A stretch of 53,030 bases of DNA from Bradyrhizobium sp. Ai1a-2 (GTDB lineage Bacteria; Pseudomonadota; Alphaproteobacteria; Rhizobiales; Xanthobacteraceae): the NCBI RefSeq assembly GCF_000426245.1, contig NZ_AUEZ01000061.1, forward strand, positions 1-53,030, written 5' to 3'. Every line of letters starts with the position of its first letter. Within the stretch, counting starts at the first letter, position 1. This document shows positions 33,119-41,421 of the stretch, piece by piece. The translations under genes and the position numbers were made by a program. The notes beneath the pieces are model-generated. The model ran no database searches. It was not told where the DNA came from and saw nothing but the letters and a program-made list of their open reading frames with translations.

Positions 33119-33616
33119 TCAGCCCGATTTCCGTTGCGGTTGCTCGCGGAGCTTCTGCACGGTCGAGCGGAACTTGTCGGCGAACGCGGGGTCTGAGATG
33201 CGATCGAGGGCTTTGACCAGTGCAAAAGCCTCGGGCTCGCCGAATGTGGCCAGTAGCGCGCGCTGGGCGATCAGCCAATCCGCATGGATTTGCTCGAGCT
33301 TCTTTGTTCCCTTGGCGGTGAGCGTGATGCGTCTTGCGCGGCGATCGCGCGGGTCGGGGGTGGACCGCAGAAAGCCGTCCCGAATGAGTGGCTTCAAGGT
33401 ATGTCCCAGCGCCGAAAGGTCCATGACCAGCCACTCCGCCAGTTCACTCGCTGTCGCGGCGCCGGCATTACTCACGACGGCCATCAGCGTTCCCTGGGTC
33501 GAGCGCAGGCCGCTTGATTCGATCACGTCGTCATAAAGCTGTCCGAGTTGTCGGGCGGCGCGGCGTACGGCCGTGTTGCAGCAGTTGTCGAACGAAGCGC
33601 TCTGCGGTCTCATCAA
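33119..33616 (-). CDS. MarR family transcriptional regulator
   Basis: A 165-residue winged-helix repressor. The recognition region ASELAEWLVMDLSALGHTLKPLIRDGFLRS and the wing DPRDRRARRITLTAKG are classic MarR. Cys-Cys near the N-terminus (FDNCCNTAVRRAARQL) is a feature of one MarR subgroup and might sense oxidants. It is divergent from the alpha/beta hydrolase gene, and a 12-bp perfect palindrome lies within the hydrolase promoter region, so it probably controls that gene. A second ATG immediately follows the first. Confidence 0.92.
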   Translation of the reverse strand: MMRPQSASFDNCCNTAVRRAARQLGQLYDDVIESSGLRSTQGTLMAVVSNAGAATASELAEWLVMDLSALGHTLKPLIRDGFLRSTPDPRDRRARRITLTAKGTKKLEQIHADWLIAQRALLATFGEPEAFALVKALDRISDPAFADKFRSTVQKLREQPQRKSG

Positions 33617-33795
33617 TCGCTTTCTTTCAGTTCGGCCGGCGGACGCGCCGAGCGGGACCGCGGAATCGGTCCCGCCGCGGCCATGCTATCATCGTGCAGC
33701 CGGCGCTTGCGCAAAAGAAAGATCGACCCCATGTCGAACTTTCCACCATCCAGGTCGGCTTCCTGCGAGCGATCCTCTTTCAGGCGGTCTTGATA

Positions 33796-33824
33796 TTGAC
33801 AAAATAGTGGCATATGCCAGTAAA
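33796..33824 (+). promoter_or_regulatory. Candidate promoter with MarR operator for the alpha/beta hydrolase gene
   Basis: A TTGACA -35 box (33796-33801) is followed after 17 bases by AGTAAA (33819-33824) as a weak -10. The perfect palindrome TGGCATATGCCA (33808-33819) lies between the boxes, where a bound MarR dimer would block polymerase. The start codon of the hydrolase follows at 33857. Confidence 0.6.
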
Positions 33825-33856
33825 TGGAAGGGGCCTCTGCATCCTGGAGATACAAC

Positions 33857-34693
33857 GTGACTGCAACCTTCAAGACCGCCGCCAACCAGACGGTTGATGT
33901 GGACGGCGTCGGCTTCGCCTTCCGCGAACTCGGACCCAAGGGCGGCGTGCCCCTGGTCTTCCTTCACCATTTGACGGCAGTGCTCGATGACTGGGACCCG
34001 CGGGTCGTCGACGGCTTGGCAAAGCAACACCACGTCGTGGCCTTCGACAACCGCGGCGTTGGCGCCTCGAAAGGCGTCACGCCCAATAGCGTGGAGGAGA
34101 TGGCGCGCGATGCCGCGGCATTCATCGCCGCGCTGGGATTTGCCAAGGTCGACCTGCTCGGCTTTTCGCTCGGCGGCTTCGTGTCGCAATCGCTTGCCCT
34201 GCAGCGCCCTGATCTCGTGCGCAAGATCATGTTGACGGGCACCGGCCCCGCGGGAGGCGAAGGCATCGTCAAGGTCGACGGCCTGCTGCCGGATGCCTTT
34301 GCCAGGGCCGCCGCTGCCAACAAGCACCCGAAACACTTTCTCTTCTTCACGCCGACGCCGAGTGGCCAGGCGGCTGCCGACGATTTTCTGCAGCGGCTGA
34401 AGGAGCGCAGCGAGGCGCTCGATACGCCGGTCGGCGACGCGACCGTTCAGGCCCAGCTCACCGCGATCCGCGCCTGGGGCCAGGGCGATGCCAGCGCGCT
34501 GGCCAAGGTCAAGCAGCCGGTTTTCATCGCCAATGGCGACAGGGACGTGATGGTGCCCTCGATCAACTCCTTCGAGTTGCTGCGAAGGCTGCCGAACTCC
34601 CGGCTCAGCATCTTTCCCGATGCCGGGCATGGAGGAATCTTCCAGTATCACGAGACATTCGTGCAGCAGGCGCTGGCGTTCCTGCGAGAGTGA
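33857..34693 (+). CDS. Alpha/beta fold hydrolase
   Basis: A 278-residue hydrolase. The nucleophile elbow is GFSLGG, the oxyanion strand is VFLHHLTAVLDDWDP, the catalytic acid is probably Asp in ANGDRDVMVP and the His in DAGHGGIFQ. This matches the haloperoxidase / ester hydrolase group. The start is GTG 33857 (GGAG 8 bases upstream) rather than ATG 33824, which touches the operator and has no ribosome site. It is cytosolic, with unknown substrate. A thioesterase gene follows in the same direction after a strong hairpin. Confidence 0.88.
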   Translation: MTATFKTAANQTVDVDGVGFAFRELGPKGGVPLVFLHHLTAVLDDWDPRVVDGLAKQHHVVAFDNRGVGASKGVTPNSVEEMARDAAAFIAALGFAKVDLLGFSLGGFVSQSLALQRPDLVRKIMLTGTGPAGGEGIVKVDGLLPDAFARAAAANKHPKHFLFFTPTPSGQAAADDFLQRLKERSEALDTPVGDATVQAQLTAIRAWGQGDASALAKVKQPVFIANGDRDVMVPSINSFELLRRLPNSRLSIFPDAGHGGIFQYHETFVQQALAFLRE

Positions 34694-34736
34694 CGGCCTT
34701 CGCGCAAGTGATTATGGTGTCCTCCGTCGTCGCGTG

Positions 34737-34769
34737 GCGCGAACGACCGACCCTTCGGTTCGTTCGCGC
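34737..34769 (+). other. Strong intercistronic hairpin between hydrolase and thioesterase genes
   Basis: The left arm gcgcgaacgaccga pairs with tcgg-t-tcgttcgcgc on the right (14 bp with one bulged T, loop ccct). There is no T run, so it is more likely an mRNA processing or partial-termination element than a complete terminator. Confidence 0.7.
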
Positions 34770-34798
34770 GGCGGGCCGAAACGTGGGAGGTAAACAGC

Positions 34799-35236
34799 AT
34801 GCGCCAGGAGTTCTGGTTCCATCACCCGTTTCGGGTGCGCTATTCCGAGGTCGATGCGCAGGCCGTGGTGTTCAACGCGCACTACCTGACTTATTTCGAT
34901 ACGGCGATCACCGAGTATTTTCGCGCGCTCGGCTACGACTATCTCGGCGAGGTCGCGAGGACCGGTGTCGATTTCCATCTCGTGAGGTCGGTCGTCGAAT
35001 ACAGGGCGCCGATCCGGTTCGACGAGGAGATCGATGTGTGCGTGCGGGTCGCGAAGATCGGCCGATCCTCGATCACCCTTGCGCTCGCAATCCTCGCCAA
35101 AGGCAGCGACGATCTGCGCTCCACCGGCGAAATCGTCTGGGTATGCACGGACCAGCGGACCCATAGCCCGGTCGCCGTGGCGGAGCCATTGCGGGCGCTG
35201 ATTGCAAGCCGCGAAAAGGCTCTCGCTCAGGCCTGA
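34799..35236 (+). CDS. Acyl-CoA thioesterase (4-hydroxybenzoyl-CoA thioesterase / YbgC family)
   Basis: A 145-residue hot-dog fold thioesterase. The active-site segment YSEVDAQAVVFNAHYLTYFDTAITEYFRALG has the Asp/Glu-x-x-x-V-V-x-N-x-x-Y pattern of the 4HBT class, with Asp in SEVDAQ as catalytic residue. AGGT precedes the ATG. Its last 10 bases overlap the end of the convergent DUF3240 gene. With the upstream hydrolase and the acyl-CoA ligase, it gives this stretch an acyl-CoA metabolism flavour. Confidence 0.92.
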   Translation: MRQEFWFHHPFRVRYSEVDAQAVVFNAHYLTYFDTAITEYFRALGYDYLGEVARTGVDFHLVRSVVEYRAPIRFDEEIDVCVRVAKIGRSSITLALAILAKGSDDLRSTGEIVWVCTDQRTHSPVAVAEPLRALIASREKALAQA

Positions 35237-35571
35237 CCCATGGTGGCTGACTGCGCGCGATCGTCGATCAACCCGAATTCCGTGACGGGCATAATCCAGT
35301 AAGTGAGCCGCGATCCGGCGAATGCCGTCTTCATGTCCGCAAGCAGTTGCGTCGCATCCGCCTGCTTCAGGATCATTCGGACCAGCACCTGGTCGGCGTA
35401 TCCCTTGACCCGTTCGGCCGCGCTGTGCAGCTCGACATTCGGACCGTGGCCGGCGGCCTCGGAGGCTGTGAAGCCGGGCACGAGATCGCTACGTTCGGTC
35501 AGGTAGTCGAACAATTCGTCGCGCAGCGAACGGGCGGCGATCAGCGTCAGGCACACCGGTCCGTCCGTCAT
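35227..35571 (-). CDS. DUF3240 family protein (RND efflux-associated)
   Basis: A 114-residue soluble protein beginning MTDGPVCLTLIAARSLRDELFDYLTE, a ferredoxin-like (PII-like) fold typical of DUF3240. Members are usually found behind CzcA/CusA pumps, as here: the ATG overlaps the pump's stop codon (ATGA). A regulatory or metal-sensing role in efflux is assumed, not shown. The 3' end overlaps the thioesterase gene on the other strand by 10 bases. Confidence 0.85.
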   Translation of the reverse strand: MTDGPVCLTLIAARSLRDELFDYLTERSDLVPGFTASEAAGHGPNVELHSAAERVKGYADQVLVRMILKQADATQLLADMKTAFAGSRLTYWIMPVTEFGLIDDRAQSATMGQA

Positions 35572-38500
35572 GTCGTCGCCTTTGCGATGCCGCCAAAGCG
35601 GCGATAGAGGATCGGCAGGAGGAAGAGTGTGAGCGCGGTCGAGGAGAGCAGGCCACCGATCACCACGATGGCGAGCGGCCGCTGGATCTCCGATCCGGGG
35701 CCGGTGGCGAATAACAATGGAATCAAACCGAGCGCGGTGATGCTCGCGGTCATCAGCACCGGGCGCAGCCGGCGTTTGGCGCCCTCCACGACGATATGCT
35801 GTTCCGGCACGCCACCGGCGCGCAGATGGTTGAAGTAGGAGACCAGCACAACGCCGTTCAGCACGGCGATACCCAGCAGTGCGATGAACCCGACCGATGC
35901 CGGTACGGACAGGTACTCGCCGGTCAGGACCAGAGCGAAGACGCCGCCGATCAGCGCAAACGGGATGTTGACCAACACCATCAGTGCCTGACGGATCGAG
36001 CCGAAGGTGGTGAACAGCAGCACGAAGATCAGCCCGATGGCCACCGGCACGACGACGGCAAGGCGCGCGGCGGCGCGCTGCTGGTTTTCGAACTGGCCGC
36101 CCCAGGTCAGCGAATAGCCTTGCGGCAGCGGCAGCTCCGCGGCCACCTTCTGCCGCGCGTCGTCGACGAAGCCGACCATGTCGCGGCCACGAACATTGGC
36201 CCGGACCACGCTCATCCGGCTGCCATCCTCGCGGTCGATCTTGACGGGGCCGTCGACGCGATGAATGTGGGCGACCTGAGACAGTGCCACGTGCTGCCCG
36301 GAGGCAAGCGTCAGCGGCAGGCTCGCGAGCAGCGTCGGTGCTTCGCGCGTCGTCTCGCTGCCGCGAACCAGTATCGGCGTGCGGCGGCCTTGTTCCAGCG
36401 CCGTGCCGATGGTGCGGCCTTCGATCTGGGTGCGCAGCGCGTTGGCGATCGCATCAACAGTCAGGCCGAGACGTCCGGCCTCCATCCGGTTCACCGTGAC
36501 CGTGTAATATTGTGCGCCCTCGTTGAGGGTCGTGTAGACGTCCTCGGCCCCGTCGATGCCGGACAGGATAGCCGACAGCTTGCTTGCGATCTCGTTGAGC
36601 CGGGCAATATCGGGACCGAAAATCTTGACAGCGACGTCGCCGCGCACGCCGCTGATCATCTCCTGCACCCGCATGTCGATCGGCTGGGTGAAGCTGAGCG
36701 ACAGCCCCGGAAAGTCGGCGAGCACGTGACGCAGCTCCTGTAGCAAAGCGGGCTTGTCGGCGGTCTTTCTTTCCGCCACCGGCTTCAGCACGAGAAACGT
36801 GTCGGTCTGGTTAGGACCCATCGGATCGAGACCGAGTTCGTCCGATCCGGTCCGGGCCACGATCCCCGCGACATCGGGCACGTTCGCGAGGATGGCGGAC
36901 TGAAGCCTGGTATTGATCGCGATCATTTCGTCGAGATTGATCGATGGCAGTGCCTCGACACTGACGATGATATCGCCTTCGTCCATCGTCGGCATGAAGG
37001 TCTTGCCGAGCTGGGTATAGGCGTAGCCTGCGGCGACAAGTGCCGTCAGTGCGACTGCCATCACCTTGCGTTCGTTTCGCAGCGACCAGGCAAGCGCGGG
37101 TGCGTAGAGGCGGGAGGCGAGGCGGATCAGCCATGGTTCGCGATGCGAACCAGCCTTGAGCAGAAAAGAGGTGGTGACGGGAACAACGGTGAGCGCCAGC
37201 AGCAGCGAGCCGGCCAGCGCGAAGATGATCGCAAACGCGACAGGAATGAACAGCTTGCCTTCGAGACCCTGCAGCGTCAGCAGCGGCACGAACACGATAA
37301 TGATGATCAACACGCCCGAAGCGACCGGCTGCAGCACTTCGCGCACCGAACGGAACACGACATGCACGAGTGGCGTCGCGCTCCCGTTCTGATCCTTGCT
37401 CAGGTTTCCCACGATATTCTCGACGACGACCACGAGCGCGTCGATCAGCATGCCGATGGCGATCGCAAGCCCGCCGAGACTCATCAGATTGGCCGACATG
37501 CCGATTGCGCGCATCACGATCAGCGCGATGGCGATCGCGATCGGCAGGCTGAGGGCGATCACCAGCGGCGCCCGCCAGTTGCCGAGGAACAGCAACAGCA
37601 GCACGATCACCAGCACGGTGGCTTCACCAAGCGCACGGACCACGGTGCCGACCGCGCGGCCAACCAGGCGGCTGCGGTCATAGAACACGTTGATGGAGAC
37701 GGTCTTCGGCAGCGAAGGCTTGAGTTCTTCCAGTCGCCGGCTGACGTCACGCACGAGCTGGCCCGCATTGGCGCCGCGCAAGCCGAGCACTAATCCCTCG
37801 ACCGTCTCGCCGCGACCGTCGGCGGTCACGGCGCCGTAGCGCGTCAATGCGCCCACCTGGACACGCGCGACGTCGCTGACCCGAATGGGGACTCCGTCCT
37901 TGGTATCGACGACGATGGCCTTGATGTCGTCGACCGATCGGATGCTGCCTTCGATCCGGATCAGCGCGCTGTCTTCGCCCTGGTTGACCCGTCCGGCCCC
38001 GTCATTGCGGCTGTTCGCTTCGATGGCGCGCCGCAACAGCTCGGAGGAAATGCCGCGCGCTGCAATTGCGTCGCTGAGCGGCACGATCTCGAAGGCGCGG
38101 ACATAGCCGCCGAGCGCGTTGACGTCGGCTACCCCGGGCACGGTGCGTAGCGCCGGCCGGATAACCCAATCAAGCAGGCTGCGACGTTCCGCCAGCGACA
38201 GATCGGGACTGTCGATCGTGAACATGAACATTTCGCCGAGCGGACTCGTGATCGGAGCGAGACCGCCGCTCACCCCATCCGGCAGATCGCGTGCAACGTT
38301 GGAGAGGCGCTCGGAAACCTGGTTGCGTGCCCAGTAGATGTCGGTGCCGTCTTCGAAGTCGACGGTGATGTCTGCCAGCGCATATTTTGTCGTGGATCGC
38401 AGGATCTTCTTGTTCGGCAGGCCAAGCAGTTCGAGCTCGATCGGAACCGTGATCCGCTGTTCGACTTCCTCCGGCGTAAGACCCGGCGCCTTCATGATGA

Positions 38501-38645
38501 CCTTCACCTGGACCGGCGAGACATCCGGAAAGGCGTCGATCGGCAAGCTCGGCAGGAATACGAGAGCAGCGCCGATCAGCAGGACGACGCCGAGGGCAAC
38601 GAACAGGCGCTGGGATAGCGCAAAAGCGACAAGACGGCCAAGCAT
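35568..38645 (-). CDS. Heavy-metal efflux RND pump, CzcA/CusA family
   Basis: 1025 residues, the usual length for an inner-membrane proton-driven RND pump with 12 membrane helices and two large periplasmic loops. It starts MLGRLVAFALSQRLFVALGVVLLIGAALVFLPSLPIDAFPDVSPVQVKV, as in the HME family. The porter domain has MISGVRGDVAVKIFGPD, a CzcA-like segment. Helix TM4 reads LGGLAIAIGMLIDALVVVVEN and lacks the DFG signature of Zn/Co/Ni CzcA, so the metal is uncertain. It is 2 bases behind the adaptor gene and overlaps DUF3240. No outer-membrane factor gene is in the operon. Confidence 0.93.
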   Translation of the reverse strand: MLGRLVAFALSQRLFVALGVVLLIGAALVFLPSLPIDAFPDVSPVQVKVIMKAPGLTPEEVEQRITVPIELELLGLPNKKILRSTTKYALADITVDFEDGTDIYWARNQVSERLSNVARDLPDGVSGGLAPITSPLGEMFMFTIDSPDLSLAERRSLLDWVIRPALRTVPGVADVNALGGYVRAFEIVPLSDAIAARGISSELLRRAIEANSRNDGAGRVNQGEDSALIRIEGSIRSVDDIKAIVVDTKDGVPIRVSDVARVQVGALTRYGAVTADGRGETVEGLVLGLRGANAGQLVRDVSRRLEELKPSLPKTVSINVFYDRSRLVGRAVGTVVRALGEATVLVIVLLLLFLGNWRAPLVIALSLPIAIAIALIVMRAIGMSANLMSLGGLAIAIGMLIDALVVVVENIVGNLSKDQNGSATPLVHVVFRSVREVLQPVASGVLIIIIVFVPLLTLQGLEGKLFIPVAFAIIFALAGSLLLALTVVPVTTSFLLKAGSHREPWLIRLASRLYAPALAWSLRNERKVMAVALTALVAAGYAYTQLGKTFMPTMDEGDIIVSVEALPSINLDEMIAINTRLQSAILANVPDVAGIVARTGSDELGLDPMGPNQTDTFLVLKPVAERKTADKPALLQELRHVLADFPGLSLSFTQPIDMRVQEMISGVRGDVAVKIFGPDIARLNEIASKLSAILSGIDGAEDVYTTLNEGAQYYTVTVNRMEAGRLGLTVDAIANALRTQIEGRTIGTALEQGRRTPILVRGSETTREAPTLLASLPLTLASGQHVALSQVAHIHRVDGPVKIDREDGSRMSVVRANVRGRDMVGFVDDARQKVAAELPLPQGYSLTWGGQFENQQRAAARLAVVVPVAIGLIFVLLFTTFGSIRQALMVLVNIPFALIGGVFALVLTGEYLSVPASVGFIALLGIAVLNGVVLVSYFNHLRAGGVPEQHIVVEGAKRRLRPVLMTASITALGLIPLLFATGPGSEIQRPLAIVVIGGLLSSTALTLFLLPILYRRFGGIAKATT

Positions 38646-38647
38646 GG

Positions 38648-39736
38648 CTAGCCCGCCCCAAGCCGCAGCAGGATTCCGCGCAGTGCGGAGATGCCGCTGA
38701 CGACCACTTCGTCCTTGTCGCTGATGGGACCCGACACCACGACATGATCCTGGTCCTCGGCCAGCAGCGTGACGGGCACGTGACGGAATCCGCCCTCGGT
38801 CGCGACGAACACCGAGGCCTGTTCGCCGCGGCGGATCAGCGCCGCGTAGGGAATCTCCCAGGCGCTTTCACCTGCCGACAGAAAGTTGATCCGGGCGGTC
38901 GCAGTCTGTCCGGGACGCAGTTCACCGCCGTTCGGCACTTCCGCGCGCACCAGCACCGTTTGTGTGGTGGCATCGGTCGTCTCCGAAATGAGAATGACCT
39001 GACCTGGGGTGGCATAGCCGTCGATCTCAACCCTCGCGCCGGGTCGGATGGCACGGATATTCGAGAGGGGAATGGCGATCTCGGCCCACAGCGGCGACAG
39101 CCGCGCGAGCTTGACGAGCGAGGCTGATTGCTCGACCCGCTGGCCGGGAGCAACGGCAATGTCAACGACTGTTGCCGGCTCGGGCGCGGCGACCGAGAGA
39201 GTTGCCGAGATTGCGGCCTCGCTTGTCAGCTTCGAAAGGGCCGCGTTCGAGAGACCGCTCAGCCGAAGCATTTGGCGCCGTTCCGCGAGCACGGTGCTGG
39301 CCTGCCGGGCTTCGGTCTGGCTGGTCTCGAGGACGCGTTGCGGCACCGCCCTGCCTTCGAACAGTTCGGTATTCCGTTTCAGCTGTTGCGCGGCTAGCAG
39401 GTCCTGCGAGACCGCATTCAGATAGTCGCGTTGAAGCGAGACAAAGCTCGGGCTCTCCATCGTGACGAGCGCCTGACCGGCCTTCACGCGATCGCCGCGG
39501 GCCACGGCAAGATTGGTGACCATGCCGGCGACGGGCGCGCTCACGACCCACAATTGCGGGATGGGGATGACGATCTGGGCAGGATAGGGCAGCGTCTGGT
39601 CGATACGGCTCGATATCGGATGGGTGACGCGGACTCCCAGGCTCTGGGCCTGCGTCGGACTCAACTTCACATAGTCCTCGGCACGCGCCATCGCTGCGAG
39701 CCCGATGCATGCCAAGGCGAGGATGATCCGGGCCAT
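38648..39736 (-). CDS. Efflux RND transporter periplasmic adaptor subunit
   Basis: A 362-residue membrane-fusion protein linking the RND pump to the outer membrane. The start chosen is ATG 39734-39736, which gives a clean signal peptide (MARIILALACIGLAAMARAE); the open frame runs 34 codons further but without a leader-like N-terminus. Features: a biotinyl-lipoyl-like half (APVAGMVTNLAVARGDRVKAGQALVTME), an alpha-hairpin (about 105-165) and the second lipoyl half (VVDIAVAPGQRVEQSASLV), then a beta barrel. Metal-binding His/Met repeats of CusB or CzcB type are not evident. Confidence 0.9.
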   Translation of the reverse strand: MARIILALACIGLAAMARAEDYVKLSPTQAQSLGVRVTHPISSRIDQTLPYPAQIVIPIPQLWVVSAPVAGMVTNLAVARGDRVKAGQALVTMESPSFVSLQRDYLNAVSQDLLAAQQLKRNTELFEGRAVPQRVLETSQTEARQASTVLAERRQMLRLSGLSNAALSKLTSEAAISATLSVAAPEPATVVDIAVAPGQRVEQSASLVKLARLSPLWAEIAIPLSNIRAIRPGARVEIDGYATPGQVILISETTDATTQTVLVRAEVPNGGELRPGQTATARINFLSAGESAWEIPYAALIRRGEQASVFVATEGGFRHVPVTLLAEDQDHVVVSGPISDKDEVVVSGISALRGILLRLGAG

Positions 39737-39969
39737 GGCCCGCAACAACCGTCGATCGCAGATCGTCTGGCCAAATACATCACCATTGCTCATGTCGAGC
39801 GCCATCAATCGAGCCTTGCATCTTTTTCCCGATTGCATATTGCGACCGGGCTTGCAAGGTATTGACCTATCTCAAGCAGGAATCATTCATGACGCATCGC
39901 TAAAGCTGTTGTGATCTGGATGAGGGGGGCGCGCTGTTCTTGATAATACGTCGCAAGAGCAAATTCGAT

Positions 39970-40018
39970 CCGGCTGGCATACGCGCCAGCCGGCCAGTGT
40001 CGCGCCTGGTCCAGGCGC
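39970..40018 (-). terminator. Tandem hairpins downstream of the oxalate decarboxylase gene
   Basis: Two perfect stem-loops lie between the end of the cupin gene and the RND operon: 39970-39978 with 39985-39993 (CCGGCTGGC, 6-base loop) and 40002-40009 with 40011-40018 (GCGCCTGG, minimal loop). There is no clear T run on the minus strand, so termination may be rho-assisted. Confidence 0.6.
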
Positions 40019-40032
40019 AAGCTGATCGCAAA

Positions 40033-41169
40033 TCAGCGCACGACCGCGCAGCGTTCGCGCTTCAGCGCTTTCATCGCGGTGTCGTCGAGGTTGAGATGTC
40101 CCTTGACGAGGTCGGGCGGAGTTAGCGCCATCCAGTTGTTGAGCGAGATGTCCTTGTAGCGCGGCTTGTTGAAGACGTTGATCAGCCGCAGCGTGGTGGG
40201 GCCGATGTTCTCGATGTAGTGGCCCATGGTTCGCGGCACGAACCCGACGTCTCCGGAGGTGTAGTTGAATGTCCGCGCTTTCGAGGTGGCATCGAACACC
40301 GTCATCCGGGCCTGTCCTTCGAGATAATATTGCCACTCGTCGGCGTCGGGATGCCAGTGCAGTTCGCGCAGCGCGCCCGGCTCGATCTCCATGATCAGCG
40401 CCGACAGCGTGGTTTCAGGGAAGTTGGTGACATCGATCATTTTCACCGATCCACCCTTGTACGGGGTCGCCGGATGTTCGGACGCGTGCCAGACATAGGG
40501 GAGTTTCGGCGGGCTGTCGGGAAGCTGCTTGCGCACGGTCTCCAGCGCTGCCGGCACCGGGAGGCGGAAGATGTACTTCTCGGATTTTGGAATGTTGGCG
40601 AAGTGCTCGACGCCGATGCCGAAATTCTTGGCGAGGATGCCGGGCGGCGTATGTGCCATGAATTCGGTGATCAGCAATGTCTCGTTCTCGGAGAAATTGC
40701 CGTCGTCGAACACTAGCAGGAATTCGCAGCCACCTTCGAGGCCCTGGATCGAGTGGGGGATTCCGGCCGGCACCAGCCAGACGTCGCCCGGCTTGAGATC
40801 ATCGACCGCGACGTTGCGGTCCTCGTCGACGACGGTCAGCCGGACATTGCCTTGCAGGATGTAGGCCCACTCCGCTTCCTTGTGCCAATGCAATTCGCGC
40901 ACCACGCCGGAATCAAGCCGCATGTTGACGCCGGCCATCGATTTGGCGACCGGCAGTTCGCGCACTGTCACCTCGCGCGCCCAGCCGCCGTCCTCGAGGC
41001 GGTTGTGGGCCATGCCGAAGGAGAATTTGAGGTTCGGGAGCGAGCCGTTGTCGGTTTCCGGCGGCGTGAGGATGTCGGGGTTCTGGTTGTCGAGCAGGGC
41101 GTTGCGGGGACCCGGATCGGTCGCGCCTTTGGTGCCGCGGATAGGCTGCCTCGGTTGGCTGTCGGACAT
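40033..41169 (-). CDS. oxdC: Oxalate decarboxylase (bicupin)
   Basis: A 378-residue manganese bicupin. The N-terminal Mn site is His94, His96, Glu100 (ELHWHKEAEW) and His139 (GIPHSIQG). The C-terminal site is His271, His273, Glu278 (ELHWHPDADEW) and His317 (MGHYIEN). The lid is SENET at 160-164 with Glu161, the residue that gives OxdC its decarboxylase rather than oxidase activity. At the position of Glu333 of B. subtilis OxdC (second-site acid) there appears to be Asn (LRLINVFNK). No signal peptide: cytosolic. Oxalate is converted to formate and CO2 with net proton uptake. Confidence 0.93.
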   Translation of the reverse strand: MSDSQPRQPIRGTKGATDPGPRNALLDNQNPDILTPPETDNGSLPNLKFSFGMAHNRLEDGGWAREVTVRELPVAKSMAGVNMRLDSGVVRELHWHKEAEWAYILQGNVRLTVVDEDRNVAVDDLKPGDVWLVPAGIPHSIQGLEGGCEFLLVFDDGNFSENETLLITEFMAHTPPGILAKNFGIGVEHFANIPKSEKYIFRLPVPAALETVRKQLPDSPPKLPYVWHASEHPATPYKGGSVKMIDVTNFPETTLSALIMEIEPGALRELHWHPDADEWQYYLEGQARMTVFDATSKARTFNYTSGDVGFVPRTMGHYIENIGPTTLRLINVFNKPRYKDISLNNWMALTPPDLVKGHLNLDDTAMKALKRERCAVVR

Positions 41170-41421
41170 GAGCTACTCCCGGATATGATGAACAAGAACT
41201 CGCTTCGTTGCGAGTGTGGCAAGCTACGCCGAGGACGCGGGAAAATATTTCCGCCATGCACGCCTTTTGCCGGAATGCCATAATCGTGACGCCGCCGGCC
41301 TTGCGGCAATCATCGGGCCATTCGGAAAAACGGTTATGGAAATCGGAAAGATCGGGTGCGAGGCGGGCGGTATCGCTCTCGCGATGCGCGTTCGATCGGA
41401 TATCCAGGTTTCGTTGATGCG

